Part shown: positions 1 through 13,663 of the stretch, one piece after another
Layout of the letters: each line of letters begins with the position of its first letter
Position numbering within the stretch: position 1 is the stretch's first letter
DNA from: Bagarius yarrelli
Taxonomy: Eukaryota; Chordata; Actinopteri; Siluriformes; Sisoridae
DNA length: 64,000 bases
Direction: 5' to 3'
Assembly (NCBI GenBank): GCA_005784505.1
Contig: VCAZ01000042.1
Location: 535,733 to 599,732 of the forward strand
Made by a program: the position numbers and the translations under genes
The notes under the pieces: generated by a model
Seen by the model: only the letters and a program-made list of their open reading frames with translations
Databases searched by the model: none
Told to the model about the DNA's origin: nothing

Positions 1-984
1 TAAATCTGAAATAGGAAGCTCAAAAAAAACACAGATGTGATGGTCAGGTGCTTCATTACTAAGTTGAGCTGTGCACAATTAAATGACTAAATAATAAACA
101 AAATCTCGCACTGCCTTATTTATATTGCATGGACTGAGCTTAAAAACTTGTTTCTGCTCTTTGACAATGTCTGAATGCTTCTTTCTCTCCTGCTTTCACT
201 GCGTTTCCAGACCCAGACAAACTCGGACATCACTGCAGAGGGTGTAACTCAAAGCCGTCACATGACTTACGCCTTTCATGACTGTCAAATTGATAAAACC
301 TGTCAGAAATGCAGGTTCTTAAAGTGGTTGTCAAAGAAAATACTTTTGTCCAAAGGGGGGGGGGGGTAAATTACCAATGACTGATTATCGAGCTCAATGT
401 TAGCTTTAACCTACACTGTGGTTACAGCTAAAAGTGTGCACAAAGAGCCCAGAAAACATCAGAGAGTTAAGATATTCCCAGAAAAACACAAAAAACAGGG
501 TATTACATGCATGAATTCAAATGAATGCAAGAAAACTGACGGCAAAGGAGACAGACGGTAAACAGTGAAGTGAAAAGGGAACGTCATCACAGCTCGAAGG
601 CGACACACAAAGCTTTTATTTGTTTGGCAAGTCTTAGATATGACAATTTATTTAAGCCATGTAGCTGGCTGGTACTTCCTTTATTTAAAGTTTATTTTAT
701 TGAGTAAAATTAAGTGCAGGTGAAGTTTCAATCCCAAGTTGAATTTCTGTAGATTGTAGAACTAAGATTAATGTAATTGTTTGTGTACTATTCGGACTGA
801 ATTGGCCATTTTTTTAATTTATTAACTTTTTTATACTTTATAAGAGTAAACTGATACACAAACTGTGCAATAAAGGCATTTTTGCACAGTGAAATTCTTG
901 CCATGATATGGAACACTTAACAGTGAGTCTTAAACAATGAACAACAAACCAGTTAAACCGTCACTCCCTTATATGAACTCTTAC

Positions 985-1050
985 TGCCTGTTAGTGGTTG
1001 AGGTGTTAGACTGCTAATTGGAAGATTAGGGTCCAATTCGAATACATTTA
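985..1050 (+). repeat. SINE head fragment
   Basis: CCTGTTAGTGGTTGAGGTG...CTAATTGGAAGATTAGGGTCC...AATTCGAAT is the tRNA-like head of the common SINE, without body or tail. Confidence 0.6.
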
Positions 1051-1585
1051 TGCTTTTTTTTAACAGTCTAAGTCAAGTATTCTTAAAGGTGCAGTGGGAC
1101 ATCGTGGACAATGTTAACTGTACCACTCGAACACATAAGACTATACAGCCACAGAAAACATTACTACAATACATCATGTGTCATTCACCTTTATGGTTAC
1201 TATTAAAACACACTAAAATCCAAACACATCATATTTCTAACTGTCCAAAAGAAATACTGTAACCATGACGTCATCTTTTAGACCCTTTGGCTCCTGTGGT
1301 CGACTCCAGCAGGGAAATGCAACTCTGATATTAATTCACGTTTTTACATTGTTTTTATCCAGACTTTTTTCTATAGTATGTGAAGTTGCCAGATAAAGTT
1401 TAAACTCTCCATTTCATAAGTCCCATTTAGTTTCTGGTATCATTACCTATTAAACTGATCCCACATTTTGTACAATCAAAATTCAAAACTGTGCAAATAG
1501 ATGGGATATTCTGGGACAATCTGGCCACCCTGTCTGATTACGTCCTCTGTCTGAGTGTGTGCAAAAAAGTATAATTTTATTCAGT

Positions 1586-1678
1586 ATTTTTTTTAAACAA
1601 TCTATAACTATAATATATATATAGATATATATATATATATATATATATTTATATTTTTTTTTTTTTAAACAATCTATA

Positions 1679-1756
<78 letters not shown>
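1586..1756. repeat. (TA)n arrays with duplicated flank
   Basis: Two (TA)n runs, each preceded by the same unit AAACAATCTATAACTATAA (about 1596 and 1666), so the microsatellite and its flank were tandemly duplicated. Confidence 0.9.
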
Positions 1757-1760
<4 letters not shown>

Positions 1761-3159
1761 ATATATTATCAGTTTAAAAAAATTTCATTTTCAACCGTGC
1801 ACAAACAACCTTTTTTGGAAGGTCTCTCTCCAGATGGTGTGTGTGTGTGTGTGTGTCTACAAGTATGAGTATAAATAAAAGACAACAGCAATGCAGCAGC
1901 GACTACAAAACTCGTTCTGTTTCATATTTTCAATGGAAGCACAGTCGGCAATTTTTTTTATAAATCTTTCGAATATAAATGAACAGAACAGGGTCTAAGT
2001 AATTAAAATATAAATTTAATAAAGTCTCGTTTACGAAGCAAATGCCAAGCATAACAGTGGTCCTGTTAATGCAACCTTTTATTTTTAGCATCACTCTACC
2101 TTAAGCAACGATTTTTAATGACTTCTGGAAGCGTGAAGATAGAGTCAGTATAATGTTTGCCAGTTTAGCCCAGACGCATAAGTTCTTCCAGATTTCATTC
2201 ATACTTTTTTTGAACCCTGCACACAATGCTTTTTTTGTTGGGATCCAGACTTAGCATCAACTATCTGACAAAGCCATTCTAAACATTGCAAATATTTTAG
2301 CCTAAAAAAAACGGACAGACTTTTTCTGTCTCTTTTCTAATAACTAATAACACAAACACAGACGGTCTGAAAGCTTTATTTGGCGGGAACATTAAGTCAG
2401 CTGCGTGTGCGCAAACTGGCGGCAGACCTACGCTAAGGTTCTCTTCGTTCAGGATAAATTAAAAGGCGCACGTGAGCATGTGGGCTTGATTTTTTTTCTT
2501 TGTCGTTGGTGTCAAGTTACCAGGCGTCAGCTTGTATCTTTTTTTTTTTGCCACAACTTCAAAAACTGTAATTAGAAGCGCTGTTTTTGATTTTAAGTGG
2601 CAGGGAATTGCTGCACTGATTCCTGTTTTCGGTCTGATGTCGACAGCGGATGACTTAACTGACATCATGTTTCAGCGCTCTTGGTAGAGTTTTTTTTTTT
2701 TAGCCTGCATTTTGTACGCTATATTGCGACCCGCATAATTATGCTATTGAATATAAGGAACAAGCATATCATAACCCATCAACTGACATAGGAACAAAGA
2801 GTTCTGTTGTGTGTGCAGTTCTTCTTCCCAGGACAGGCCAAGCGACAGACTCAACTGCCCTCCCACGCAGGGTGGGGTCTCCCGTACGCTATGACTCATA
2901 CACGCACATGCACACACACATACGGTTTCACACTCTGTCTCTTTCATTCACACAGCCTTTTACATAAACACAAATGGAAACTCATGTGATACACAGGCTT
3001 TTTACAAGCACATAAACACCAACACACAATCTGTCTTTTTTTGTCCTTTCTGTCTTTTTGTTAGCGACTGGACATAGCACACAAACTGAAAAGATTAACG
3101 CATATACTTTGGAACGAACAAAACGGAAACACACACTGCACGCAAAAGCTAGACACGAA

Positions 3160-3197
<38 letters not shown>
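3160..3197. repeat. (CA)n microsatellite
   Basis: Uninterrupted CA run of about 36 bases. Similar short GT/CA runs occur at 1840-1856, 6757-6784, 8323-8343, 9691-9719, 13567-13587, 24719-24743, 25934-25953 and 50912-50941. Confidence 0.9.
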
Positions 3198-3599
3198 CCC
3201 ACTTCCTCAGCAGTGGATTTCCTTTACAGGGAGTCACAGGTGAAAGTGTTTTGTAAGGGTCTGCGTGTCTGGCTGTCTGATAGGGAGGGCGAACTTTGTT
3301 TTCACTCGCCGTCTGGGCAACAAGCCAGACTAAATAACACTTTTATAGTGCCTGTAGACCCCTCCTTTGTTAGACGGCCCTCACAGGGGCTGTTAAGAGT
3401 GTCACATCCTTTCAGCCAGTAAAAAAAAAAAAAGGCAGCCTTATTACCGAGAGCCACATCCTGGAGTCTGAGTTTAGCAAGAATAAAGCTGATCTGCTCT
3501 CCAGGCACCTTGTGTAGATGTAAAACGTAAATGTGCTTAATTGTATCGTACAACGTACGGCAGCACCGGGATACGATAAGCAGATATTTCGCATAACGC

Positions 3600-3960
3600 T
3601 TGTATCAGCTGACTAAGGCCATCAGTGCACCCAAGACGAGCCAAATTTGTAGTGGATATCCGGTGTCGAATTTCAGGGTGATTGAGACTTGCGCGGATTA
3701 ATTTGATCACATAATGGCCAGTTGCCTGGCAACGTAAAACTGTTATGCAGTAAACAGAAACCAGTCTTCAAATATGGGCGCTCTGGTTAATGACGATATC
3801 CCCTCGTTTGGGCAGATAACAACCTGTGCTTTGGGATGGAATGACTGTGATTGGTGATAATACGGGTTCGAGCCTAGACATTAAGCCAAATTCATGACCA
3901 CAAGAGGTAATAAAGAACAGATCCACCCACTGACCCAGTCTTATATTCAATCAGGGATGA
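3600..3960. promoter_or_regulatory. candidate conserved non-coding element with RFX X-box
   Basis: High-complexity segment with a perfect palindromic X-box GTTGCCTGGCAAC (3721-3733). Close by are GGATTAAT (Otx/Pitx type), AGATAAC (GATA type), GGAATG (TEAD type), ATTGGT (inverted CCAAT) and GACCACAAG (Runx type). No repeat or coding signature is seen. It lies about 10 kb upstream of the mir-23~27~24 cluster. That this is an enhancer is inference from composition and motif density only. Confidence 0.3.
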
Positions 3961-4082
3961 GTAATGGCTGGATTCTGAGGGAAAAAAATCCTAATGCAGT
4001 TACTACAAAACCTTCATTACTTCAATGTGACCAGAGAAACAAAATGGCGGACTCATTTGTAGCTCAGATCTTCATTTTCAGA

Positions 4083-4245
4083 TCTACATTTCTGGCATTT
4101 TGCAGATGCCCCTGAATTAAATAACTTTTTTTTTTTTTTATCCAACCTTAGCAGTTGAAGGTTAAGGGCCTTGCTCAGGGGCCCAGCATTGGCAAGCTTG
4201 TTTGGTATTGAAAATGAACCCACTATCTTTCAATTAGGTCCTCGG
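4083..4245 (-). repeat. SINE fragment, inverted
   Basis: CATTTTGCAGATGCCC (tail complement), a T-run, GGGCCTTGCTCAGGGGCCC, and a degraded head. Same family as the 16.5-kb pair. Confidence 0.7.
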
Positions 4246-6753
4246 AATAAACACGAGTAGTTTGTGAAATGTTTACAGAGGATCTGGAGGCGGTAAGACC
4301 AACCTTATAATCATCTATAGCTCGCACCCAGGCAAAACTTAAAATATATACAACATCCCAAACAAATCATTGCTTTTATCATTATTTAAATGCTTGATTA
4401 AGGCCTGCGAATCCTCCAAAAAGGTCGCATCACACCTACAAACGCCTTTTTAGCCTCAGTTGATTCTCTAATTTAAATAAACATCCTGCAATGACCAACG
4501 GAATAATTCCCTGTATTGCTTCTCTTCACCCCCCCCCCCAACACAGCCTCCTGGTTGCACTTTGAGGCCGGGCTGAAAACACATGCTTCCTCCTCTGTCT
4601 CTGGTGTTATTTAAAGAAAAAAGCACTGAACCCCTCCTCTCTGTCTCTCTTTCCCTCTGTCTCTCCCTCTCTCTCTCTCTCTCTGGGATGGGTGTGGTTT
4701 TTTTTTTTTTTTTTTTTTTTTTTTCCGAGGACAAACTTCTGAATGATCTGTGTGCATGTGTCTCAGTTCCTGAGGAGGAGCGGGATGCAGACTCGCACTT
4801 ACAGCCCGGCCTGCGATCACAGTGGAGTAAAAAACGTACACGGCTCCTTGCCTTAAGGCTCCTCTGGCTGGATATGAAACTTCTTAGGACAACTGGGACC
4901 AAACTGAAGCTCCGACAGAGCCTCAGGTTGTTTAGTGTGAGTAATTATTACACAATTATTACGGGATTATAACACAGTCGGAACATCTAAGTTAAGTGTG
5001 CTATGTAAGGTTGTAGAGAACTACGTTATGGTTGCTTTAGATTTTACTTTGTGAAGAATAAAAGCTGCTTTGCTAGTGTTAGATAACTACGTGTACTAAT
5101 TACAAACAACTTTGTAGTGTATTAAAGGTAGAGTTAACGAAGAGTTGAACAGCTAAGTCTTAAGTGGAATTTTTTTTGTTTCAAACTCGGAATAGTTCAA
5201 AGATTTTGGGTCGTTATTCTCCTTATGTCGTTAAAACGTTTTAGTATTATGAAACGATGCCGATCAGATAGAAAGAATGGATTTTTCCATTGATGGTTTA
5301 TTGGATAAGTGGATCTACACCAGCCCTTTAAAAGGGTCGACGCAGATCAGCCGCTTTGGGATTTTTAAACTGTAAATACATTAATATAGCATGTTGTTAC
5401 ATAAGAAACCGTCCTGGATTCCTCGTTGCTTCGATAGCAGAAGAGAAAAATGGAATAAAATTGTATTTAAGTGACAAAGCGCTTATTGGAAGCATATGAC
5501 GTAGTTAGGATGCAGCTGATTTGGGACGTGGCACGATCTCTCTTGATTTGGTTTGCATGAGTGCAGTAAACAAAAGCACACAATTTGATTTCGAGTGCCA
5601 AACGAAAGATAGACAATGAAAAGTGCATTTGCATGTAGGACCGGCAGCCTACGGCCGAACGCAGCATTATGACTGAACAAGAACAAACATCATCAAAACG
5701 GTCTCGAATTTACAGCAACTTTGAGGTCTGGAGAAGGCGAACAAATATAAACAAGCCTGATTCCATTCAGAGGGGAGGTTTAGGAACGGACTGTGTGCTG
5801 CTGCTCTGTGAGTCCTGGCACAGGGAGAGGAAGTAAGCCATCTTTTCCACCTGACATCACTGATGTGATTAAAACAACACCGAGACTAAACTTCTGGATT
5901 TTGTCACTCAGGAGCTCATTATACATCTACAACTTCTCTTCATACTGTAGGGTATATTACACGTCCATCAAAGATCATCAATATTTTAGACACAGAATTG
6001 CTATAAAACAAATATTAAACACTGATACTATAACCCTACCATATAAATACCAATTTAATAAGTTTAAGAAGCAGCGCTTCTTAAAAAAAATAAAAAAAAA
6101 GGAAAAAAAGAAAAAGGACTGGAAAGTTTTCTGAGGTTTCAGTCAAAACCAAAGATATTTACTATTTTAATGGCAATTTTAGAATTTATCTTAAAAAATG
6201 CATTAAGACTAAAAGAATTAAGATTTTATAGGACGGTAAATTTAAAACTTTGTCCACACGTACGATATTTCAACCTTAAACACAAAAATAATCTGTTTTT
6301 AGCCTAAAGTGAAATATAAATAAAAACAATAAGCAAAAAAAACTTGTGTTAATTGTATTTCGTTAATTAATTACTATCAACGAATGATAAAAAATGGATG
6401 CTATGAAATATTATATCGATTCCAAAATATCTCAAAAAAAGAAATAAGCTAAATAAAATTGATGTGTTTCAATAATGATTTATAATAAATAAATACATTT
6501 TAATAAATTCTAATTTTATTTCTCACATATGTAATTATACACAGTACAACATGTAGTGAAATGTTCTTCACGCCTCTCCCATCTAAAGAAGGGATAGAAG
6601 AGAAATAGAACAGTGATGGAAAAAAATTACAAAATATCAAAAAAAACAGAAAAAATAAAATAAAATAAAAGTAAATTTTTTCCCTGTGTATCGAATATAC
6701 AGAGTGGATAAATATAGAGATTGTGGTACCAAAGCTATTAGGAAATTTTACTG

Positions 6754-6787
<34 letters not shown>

Positions 6788-9049
6788 AAGAAAAGGAGAA
6801 CGAGAGAGAAAGAAAGAAAGAAAAAAGAGAAAGAAAGAAAGAAAGAAAAAAAACCGATAGGCGGAAATGACCGAGCATAACAGACAAATTCAATTAAAAT
6901 AAATGAGGCGGATGAGATCATGAACATCTACATTAGAACAAATCAAGCACCGGTTTAAATGTGTAAAGTATAAAAAAAGAATAATAAAAAAAAAAAGAAA
7001 AGAAAATGCCAAATAAAAACAGAACCCAATATAATAAAAAATGAAGGGATCATGAGGAATTCTAGATCACTTTAGACACTTAATTGGATGTTGGCCTGAA
7101 GTTCTCACTCTATTCCTAGTTTTTTTGATTAAATTGTATTTAAATTATACCGTATAGAAGAAAAAAACACAAAATGTATAACTATAATAATTTGCAAAAA
7201 TAATAATTGTGTTCTCAATATCAATTTGGTGAACCAACATAAACTATATTTTCCAAACCCAATAAAAAAAACTCTATATCTTCTTACTTGGGGAAAAATA
7301 TCTTCTTACTTGGAAAAAAAAAATGGCTTCAGTCATTATGGCTCAGCTTTAACAAGGGTGACCGTGTGCACACCACATAAAACCGACACATAAACGCTTT
7401 TCTCTTCCAGAATTTGCCATGTCTGAATCCAGTTGTATTATTTAAAAAAAGAATTCTTCGGAGCCCGACTCAGATGTCCATACGTTTCTGCTGCTTTGTT
7501 CTTTTTGGTTTCCTTACAGAATATTTTCAACCTGTTTTTGATCACAGTAAAAAAAGTGCATTTAATCCAAAGCCCACTTCTCGTTGTTTCCTTCGATTGT
7601 ACCTTATCTTCGCTACGTTCCTAATGTCTGTGTCATACAGTAAATAAAGTTTCAGACTTGTTCGGCTTCCTGATGAAGCTGGCGGCCAAAATGCCCGTTA
7701 GAACGATGCTGAAAGAGACAGCCTGCCTTTGTGCTGATAATGTCTGTTTTTCCCCCAGAGGAAAACAGCTAATGGTGGTATCATCGTTGTTGTTGGGGTT
7801 TTTTTTTTTGCATTAATTAAATGTAGCAAATTAATCCATTTCCTGTAAAAATCTGTTGTTAAGATCATGATGAGACCTTAAGAAGTACGTTTAACACATT
7901 TATGCTGTATTTTTTTGGAAACAGACTTAAAATAAAGACCTGTCATTTTCTATTACTCATAAATCGGTTGCACTTAATAAAAAAAATATATATTTTTTTT
8001 AAAAACACAGCGCTAACATCATATAGTGCAAACAAACGATTGGTTTTAACCCATGTTTTCCTTTAAGCCTGGAGATTAATCGATAGAACTGCAAAGCACA
8101 ATCTCTACTCTAATGTAAAACCCTGGCCTGTAGCCCTCCAGCTCTCCGGACAAACCGGATACCGTGTGCTGATTGTTTCCAGAATGCTGTCGTTATCAGT
8201 GGATCTGGAAGCACGTGTTCAGGGAGAGAGACTTCAGTAATGAGTGTTGTGTCTGTAACTCAAGCCGTATGCGTGGAGTATAGTCTAGAGTGAACCTTCT
8301 GTCCTAGGATGCCCTCAGAACATGTGTGTGTGTGTGTGTGTGTACGCTTTAGGGTTTTTGATTTTTGGTGTCACGGATTTGTAGGCACTATTTCCCGAAA
8401 TTTTAGATGTACTAACGTCAACGTTGTCTTGTTTGCACTATCAAGCTGAAGAACACGCACTTATCTGTTTCCAGTCATGCCGTTCCTACCTTTTTACATG
8501 CTTCATGCTTTATCCATGCTGGAGCTTGCTGCAAAAAGAAGCTTGTCCAGTCATGTGTGCTGGTCCATCTTTTCCTCCCCTAAAAACAACAAAAATAACC
8601 ATGCACATTAAGCCTACATTAATATATTAAGTTTGCTCCAGCTTTACGTCAAGATGAATTAGGTAACAAAACTTCCGGAAGGTTAACGTCGTTCCCAATT
8701 ACTGGTAATTTTCTGACATCTTACTACTGCAGTGGAATACATCATACAGGTCAAAAGAACAAAAGGAAAAAGAAAAAAAAAAATAATCACCTCCACTTTT
8801 CCTCCACACAAGATCCTAATTTCACGCTTCTGTGTAAACGGAAAATGGAGCAATAAAGAGGTCAAGTTTCAGGTTGCTTGGATTTCTTAAAAAAAAAAAA
8901 AAAAAAAAAAAATTCTTCTGCCATAGTTTGGAAATAATAATAATAATAAAAAAAAACCCGGAAAAATGGAAAGAAATTGGCTAAAAAAAAATTTAAAATG
9001 TGACCAGCTAGAATTTCTAACTATATTCATATATTATGGAAATATAAAA
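4246..9049. other. non-coding DNA, two high-complexity patches
   Basis: Mostly A/T-rich with simple repeats (GAAA units at 6807-6850, many A-runs). About 4470-4960 and 8090-8310 are more complex and might be conserved or transcribed, for example exons of the microRNA host transcript. They show no convincing open frame. Confidence 0.5.
4662..4725. repeat. (CT)n followed by T-run
   Basis: CT-dinucleotide run 4662-4684 then an uninterrupted T-run 4698-4724. It produces spurious open frames on both strands. Confidence 0.9.
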
Positions 9050-9686
9050 TTGATTCTTTTTTTTTACTTTTTTTTTTGTATTCGGTTAAACACAATCGCT
9101 TAAAAACACATTTAAGAACAGAGTAAAAACGACAACGAAATAACTTCCAGTAAAAGTAAATTAAAGGATAAGAAAATGAATAAGAATAGTTATTTTTATT
9201 TTAAGATAATAAGCAAACTAATGTATCATTTTTAACAAACGTTACCTTTTTATATGTATAATTAAAAAAAAAATCATGTGCAATATTTTTACACTGTTTA
9301 TTGTTACATCATAAAAATATATAATTCTTTATAGTAAAATATAAATAGATTTATTATTACAAACATATTTACAAAGTGTATTTCCATTGGGATGCTCTTC
9401 ATGTCAATAAAAACACAGTGACAAGTAGAGCAAAACAACAACTTTTGCTCGGTAAACCTGAAATTTTGCTAAGAATATTCAGTTCTACCGAAGGCCAAAT
9501 AAGTGAATGTTTTACATAAATATTTGTTTAAAAATCGGGATTTGGATTTCTGTTTATTTTTACATTTTAAAAATTGTAAAATTGAATTAAAACATTCACA
9601 ATCAAAACAACACCTCACTTTAAAATTCCACTTTTATTGGGATGCTGTTCATGTTACCTAAACCACAATTAAGAAAATAGTTTATT

Positions 9687-9719
<33 letters not shown>

Positions 9720-10950
9720 GCAAGGTGGTAACAATAAACTTAATAATATTTAACAGCTATGTAACTTGTAGTATCACTGGGGGTTTGATGATAAATTGGT
9801 GGCACGGATTCAGGAGGTTTAAAAAAAATCTCTTGAAAGACGTCCTTTCAAAGATGCCGAAGTGCACATCATCTTCAGCGGTTTGATTTCTACATTCGAA
9901 TTTAACGATGTTCTATTAACGAAGTCTATGTATGATTTGTTTCAATAAATTTGCATTAGAAATATGGACTTTATTACCAATTTTTAATTTCCTAGTTACT
10001 TTTCATCCACCCAGTATTTATTTTAAAATAGTATAATTCCACAAAACAAATGAATGAATTGCCTTACACCAAATTCTCATATTTTATATGAAAAATGTTA
10101 AAAATGCTGTGTAGGATTATATTATATTATCCTAATTCTATATTAATTCTTTAGATTAAATCTAAAATCTCACCTTAAGCACAATGCTGTTTGAGACAAA
10201 ATACAATGTAGGGAAAAAGCCAATAAATAAATAAATGCATAAATAACAGATAATAAAAAATGTTTAATAAAAATTTTAAATTCTGCAAATCACGAAAGAT
10301 TCTATTAATTTTAATAATTAGGCAAATTATTAAAAAATTTTAATTCTTTAAAAATTGTTGTAAAGTTTTATTTTACTTTATTGTTACAAAACGAAATTAT
10401 CAAGTAAATTTTGAAAATGAAAATGAAACTACACAGCAGTTAAACACCTTTTTCTGTCTTTGTCAATTTGGGTGCTGTTTATATGTTACTTAAAAGATGC
10501 TAAAGCAAAAAAAAAAAAAAAAGAAGGATACAGTAAAATGGTCAAAAACTTTTGCTAAGAATATCCTTGAAAATATCAATGCAAATATCACACCAAAATT
10601 ATAAAGAATTTGTTTATAAATGTTCCATATTCTATGTAAATAATACAAATTTTGTGGAGGATTTGCCTGAATTTATTTTATTTTTATGCTGTAAAAATAC
10701 AAAAAAAAGTGTCTTTCCCCTAATTAATTTTTCACCCCTATTGAAATGCTGTTCTTGTCACGAAAACACAATCAGAAATCGGGCAAAAACATTGTGTTTT
10801 TACACACAATGTATAATGTTTACATCAAGGTAAGTGGGGGATTATTTCTATACTATAGAGATGTAAAATAAATATTCACATTAAAACTACACTGGACTTA
10901 CAATTCTACTTCTATTCTGGTAAATACTAGAAAAAACATGCAAATCCAAT
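9050..10950. repeat. degenerate tandem array, unit about 270 bp
   Basis: Related AT-rich segments recur at near-regular spacing. A block like 'TATTGGGATGCTGTTCATGT' appears at about 9387, 9634, 10466 and 10737, with weaker copies near 9910 and 10180. A second block, TTTGCTAAGAATATYC, appears at about 9465 and 10549, four units apart. Units are heavily diverged and interrupted by A/T runs and a (CA)n tract (9691-9719). It looks like an old minisatellite or satellite remnant; the family is not recognised. Confidence 0.5.
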
Positions 10951-11805
10951 AAAAGGGCAGGGAAAGATTACAGGTCTGAAAGTTTTTTTTACCACCAATA
11001 AGGTTTCAAGCAAATGCCATTCTGCATTTCCTTCTTTCGACTCAAATCTCAAAACTTAATAGCTTCACAGTAACAATGGGCTGTACAGTATAGCCAAAAA
11101 CTGCTGAGAAAACTAAAAAACTCTCTCTCAAATACCGAAACTAGCACCTGATATTTAAAACAAAATATTTTTTTTCTGTTATTATTCAATGGATTTAGTC
11201 TTAGGTTAAATTTAGTTTGATCTATTCGTTGACAGAGACTCCAAGCATCTCCGTATGTTGCGTCAGGATAAAGGGCACCTGTCGAATGCTGTAAATCTAG
11301 TTTTCTGAGTCTATATACACTATAAAAGCAGTCATTTTCTTCCTAGATAATAATTATTAAATTAATTATCAGCTATTGTTTATTACTATTATTATATATT
11401 TTGCCTGGTATGCATAGTGACTGAATGCGAGTTTAAGTCACGGGTAAGTCTATATGTTTTAGTGGTTTTCTTCATTAGTCATCTCTTAACATATCTGACA
11501 CTTTTATTAACGTATGACTAAGAACAACACTTACTTTTTAATGACGATGTTTGCAGCTGGTGACTCAGGCCGAGATGACAGCTAGAACATTTCAGCGTCC
11601 TGTGAATGCTATTGATGACCTACTTTTCATTAATTGTGTGAACCCTTTGGTGGCTAGGATAATTTTTTGGTTTATAATAAGAGTTACATGCTAAAAGCAA
11701 GTTAAATGCTTATTATTAATTAAGTTCATTATATATAACAGTTGAATCCACGAGCCTCAGACATTTCATACTAAGGTTTTGGGTTATGTCAAATTGGATG
11801 ACATA

Positions 11806-12025
11806 AGCAGCCAGGGGTGCCCGCTGGGGGGGTGTGGGTGGCAAGTTCTAATGGCCCCCGCACTTTGGGGGCCCCAAGAGATCTGTTTTATTAGTAGTAA
11901 CAGTACCAGAAGCAATGTAACAGTACAGCATGTTTGGTGTGGAATGGGTGTGGTATTGGGCCCAACCTCATATTCTTTCAAGGGACGCAAAATTGCTAGC
12001 GGCGCCCCTGTAACCATCCAGTAAT
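11806..12025 (-). repeat. dispersed repeat family (inverted copy of 22680-22905)
   Basis: Read on the - strand it contains AGCAATTTTG, GAATATGAGGT, ACCACACC, CACACCAAACAT and GTTACTACTA in the same order as 22683-22800 on the + strand. It also has a run of G/C-rich flank (GGGGGCCCC). Unnamed, probably non-autonomous element. Confidence 0.55.
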
Positions 12026-12361
12026 ATGTCTGGGTTAAAAGCTTAACTTGCTTTTTCTTCAAAAGACAGAAAGTCTTTAAAGAGGTGGCAAAAGCACTGA
12101 AACTGATTCCTGTTTATTCTGGAGTGTATTTCCTTATTTCCTGCTCGCACTCTTTCACGGAGGCGGGATAAATATTTTGAGAGGCTGTATTTGCTTTTTT
12201 TTTTTGCCTAGCCTAGAGGGGGGAAAAAGATAATACTAAGCATTTATTTTGCTTTAGTTAATAAGGAGTATAGCTGGTGCTTATATGATTAGTATATACG
12301 ATAAATTCATTTGGAAAAGCTTCAACGTGGTATAATAAAAAATTTTAACTCAATAAGTCAT

Positions 12362-13132
12362 TTACAGCGTATGGCAGCAGTGTAAAAATTGTGGCGCTGA
12401 GAATTAAACCTATGATCTTCCAGATAGCAGTCCAACACCATAATAACTAATCTGCAACTACAAAGCCAGAGAGATAACTTCCTCAATATCATATGATATT
12501 ATGATCATATCAATATGATAAGGTGTATTTGCAGATCTAAAAAGTTAGCCATGACATAAAAGCCTAGTTAAAATTGCAGTAGTTGATCGCTATGCTTCCT
12601 GCTTCCTGCTTCAGTAGCCTTCATGCAGGTTTTAACTACTAATAAACCTCTAAACTCGTTTGCCAGGACGGCATGCAATTATATTCATGCCAGGCCACCA
12701 AGTGCTCCATCAATTATGTTTGACACGTTTTATGTTTTATAAAAACTTTCTTTTCACCTTTTCAGACCTCGTTAGAGAACATCTGGAGGAAAAGATCTGG
12801 ATAGCTACTTACTGGGTGTGGACTTTGAAGAAACGAGACGTTCAGGAAAGTAAGGCTGCAAGGTTGCAATATTTCAGAGTAGCGTGTAATATGAACACCT
12901 TCTGATCCAGAGGACAAACAGAGGAACAGAACGGAGCGTCATTTGGGCTTTTAATTTGGTTCTACAACAATGTAACACTAGCTATGGAATTGGTAATGAC
13001 AAACAACCAGATCCACACTTACGTTTATGGCATCTGATCTTATCCCGACTGATTTACAGGTATCTAATTAGTGAACCCATAATCCTCCAATCATCAGTTC
13101 AACACCTAACCCACTAAGCCACCACCTCCCCT
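12362..13132 (-). repeat. two SINE relics, inverted (12362-12467 and 13027-13132)
   Basis: The first reads GATCTTCCAGATAGCAGTCCAACACC on the + strand and the second CATCAGTTCAACACCTAACC...CCACCACCTCC; both are complements of SINE heads, with tails or bodies eroded. The sequence between them is unremarkable apart from an exon-like open stretch at about 12763-12846 that I do not accept as a gene. Confidence 0.55.
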
Positions 13133-13663
13133 TAGATCTAAACCTCTCCACATGATTCTCGTTAGTGTGGTGAGCTTTTCCATGTTGAGGTCATTAAAAA
13201 AAGGATTCTCTAAAAAGATTACAGCTCAGATCTGACTTGATTATCCATAATGTATTACGATACATTATTTGTCCATTCAGGTATCAGTGACAAATCCTTT
13301 TCAAAGCTGCTGCGGCTAATTTGCGACGTGAAAAGACCTTCACGTCAGAGCTTAGAAGGCTTGGGAGGGGTTTGAGTATGAAGCGAACACCGAGTCTGCT
13401 GACATACACACGTCCACACACCTCCCTGTGCTGCCAGAAGGTCGCGCAAACACAGGACACTAAGGCTCTATTGAGCATGTGTTTTCTCAGGTGAGCCTAG
13501 GCAAATGGGTCCTATGAGTAAAATATGAAAGATGAGAGTCTGTGATATGCATCAGGATGGTTTGGCGTGTGTGTGTGTGTGTGTGTAAGTGTAATTAATG
13601 GGTGATGACTGAGGCCTAGAGTGTGAACAACTGCAGCCAAAACTTTTTCCTCTCCTCACTGGG

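Larger units (their letters stand above)
1..3599. other. non-coding DNA, no gene recognised
   Basis: AT-rich, with the SINE head at 985, the TA arrays at 1.6-1.76 kb and CA/GT runs. A high-complexity patch at about 2340-2680 includes an exact E2F-type TTTGGCGGGAA (2379-2389). No splice-bounded coding exon was found on either strand. Confidence 0.6.
10951..13663. other. non-coding DNA upstream of the microRNA cluster
   Basis: Contains the inverted repeat copy at 11.8-12.0 kb and two SINE relics. The 13.27-13.66 kb segment next to mir-23 is complex and non-repetitive apart from a (GT)n run at 13567-13587; it is plausibly part of the primary transcript. Confidence 0.5.

Noticed and set aside
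2982..3191. Open frame with a run of Val-Cys repeats
   Set aside because: It is the (CA)n microsatellite read in frame; no splice sites or homology.
4468..4972. Overlapping long open frames on both strands
   Set aside because: They cross a CT run and a T-run and encode poly-Lys/poly-Phe; composition artefacts.
12763..12846. Exon-like open segment after TTTTCAG and before GTAAG (DLVREHLEEKIWIATYWVW...)
   Set aside because: Splice-like ends are present, but the peptide matches no family I know and no partner exons are found; it could be an exon of a non-coding host transcript at most.
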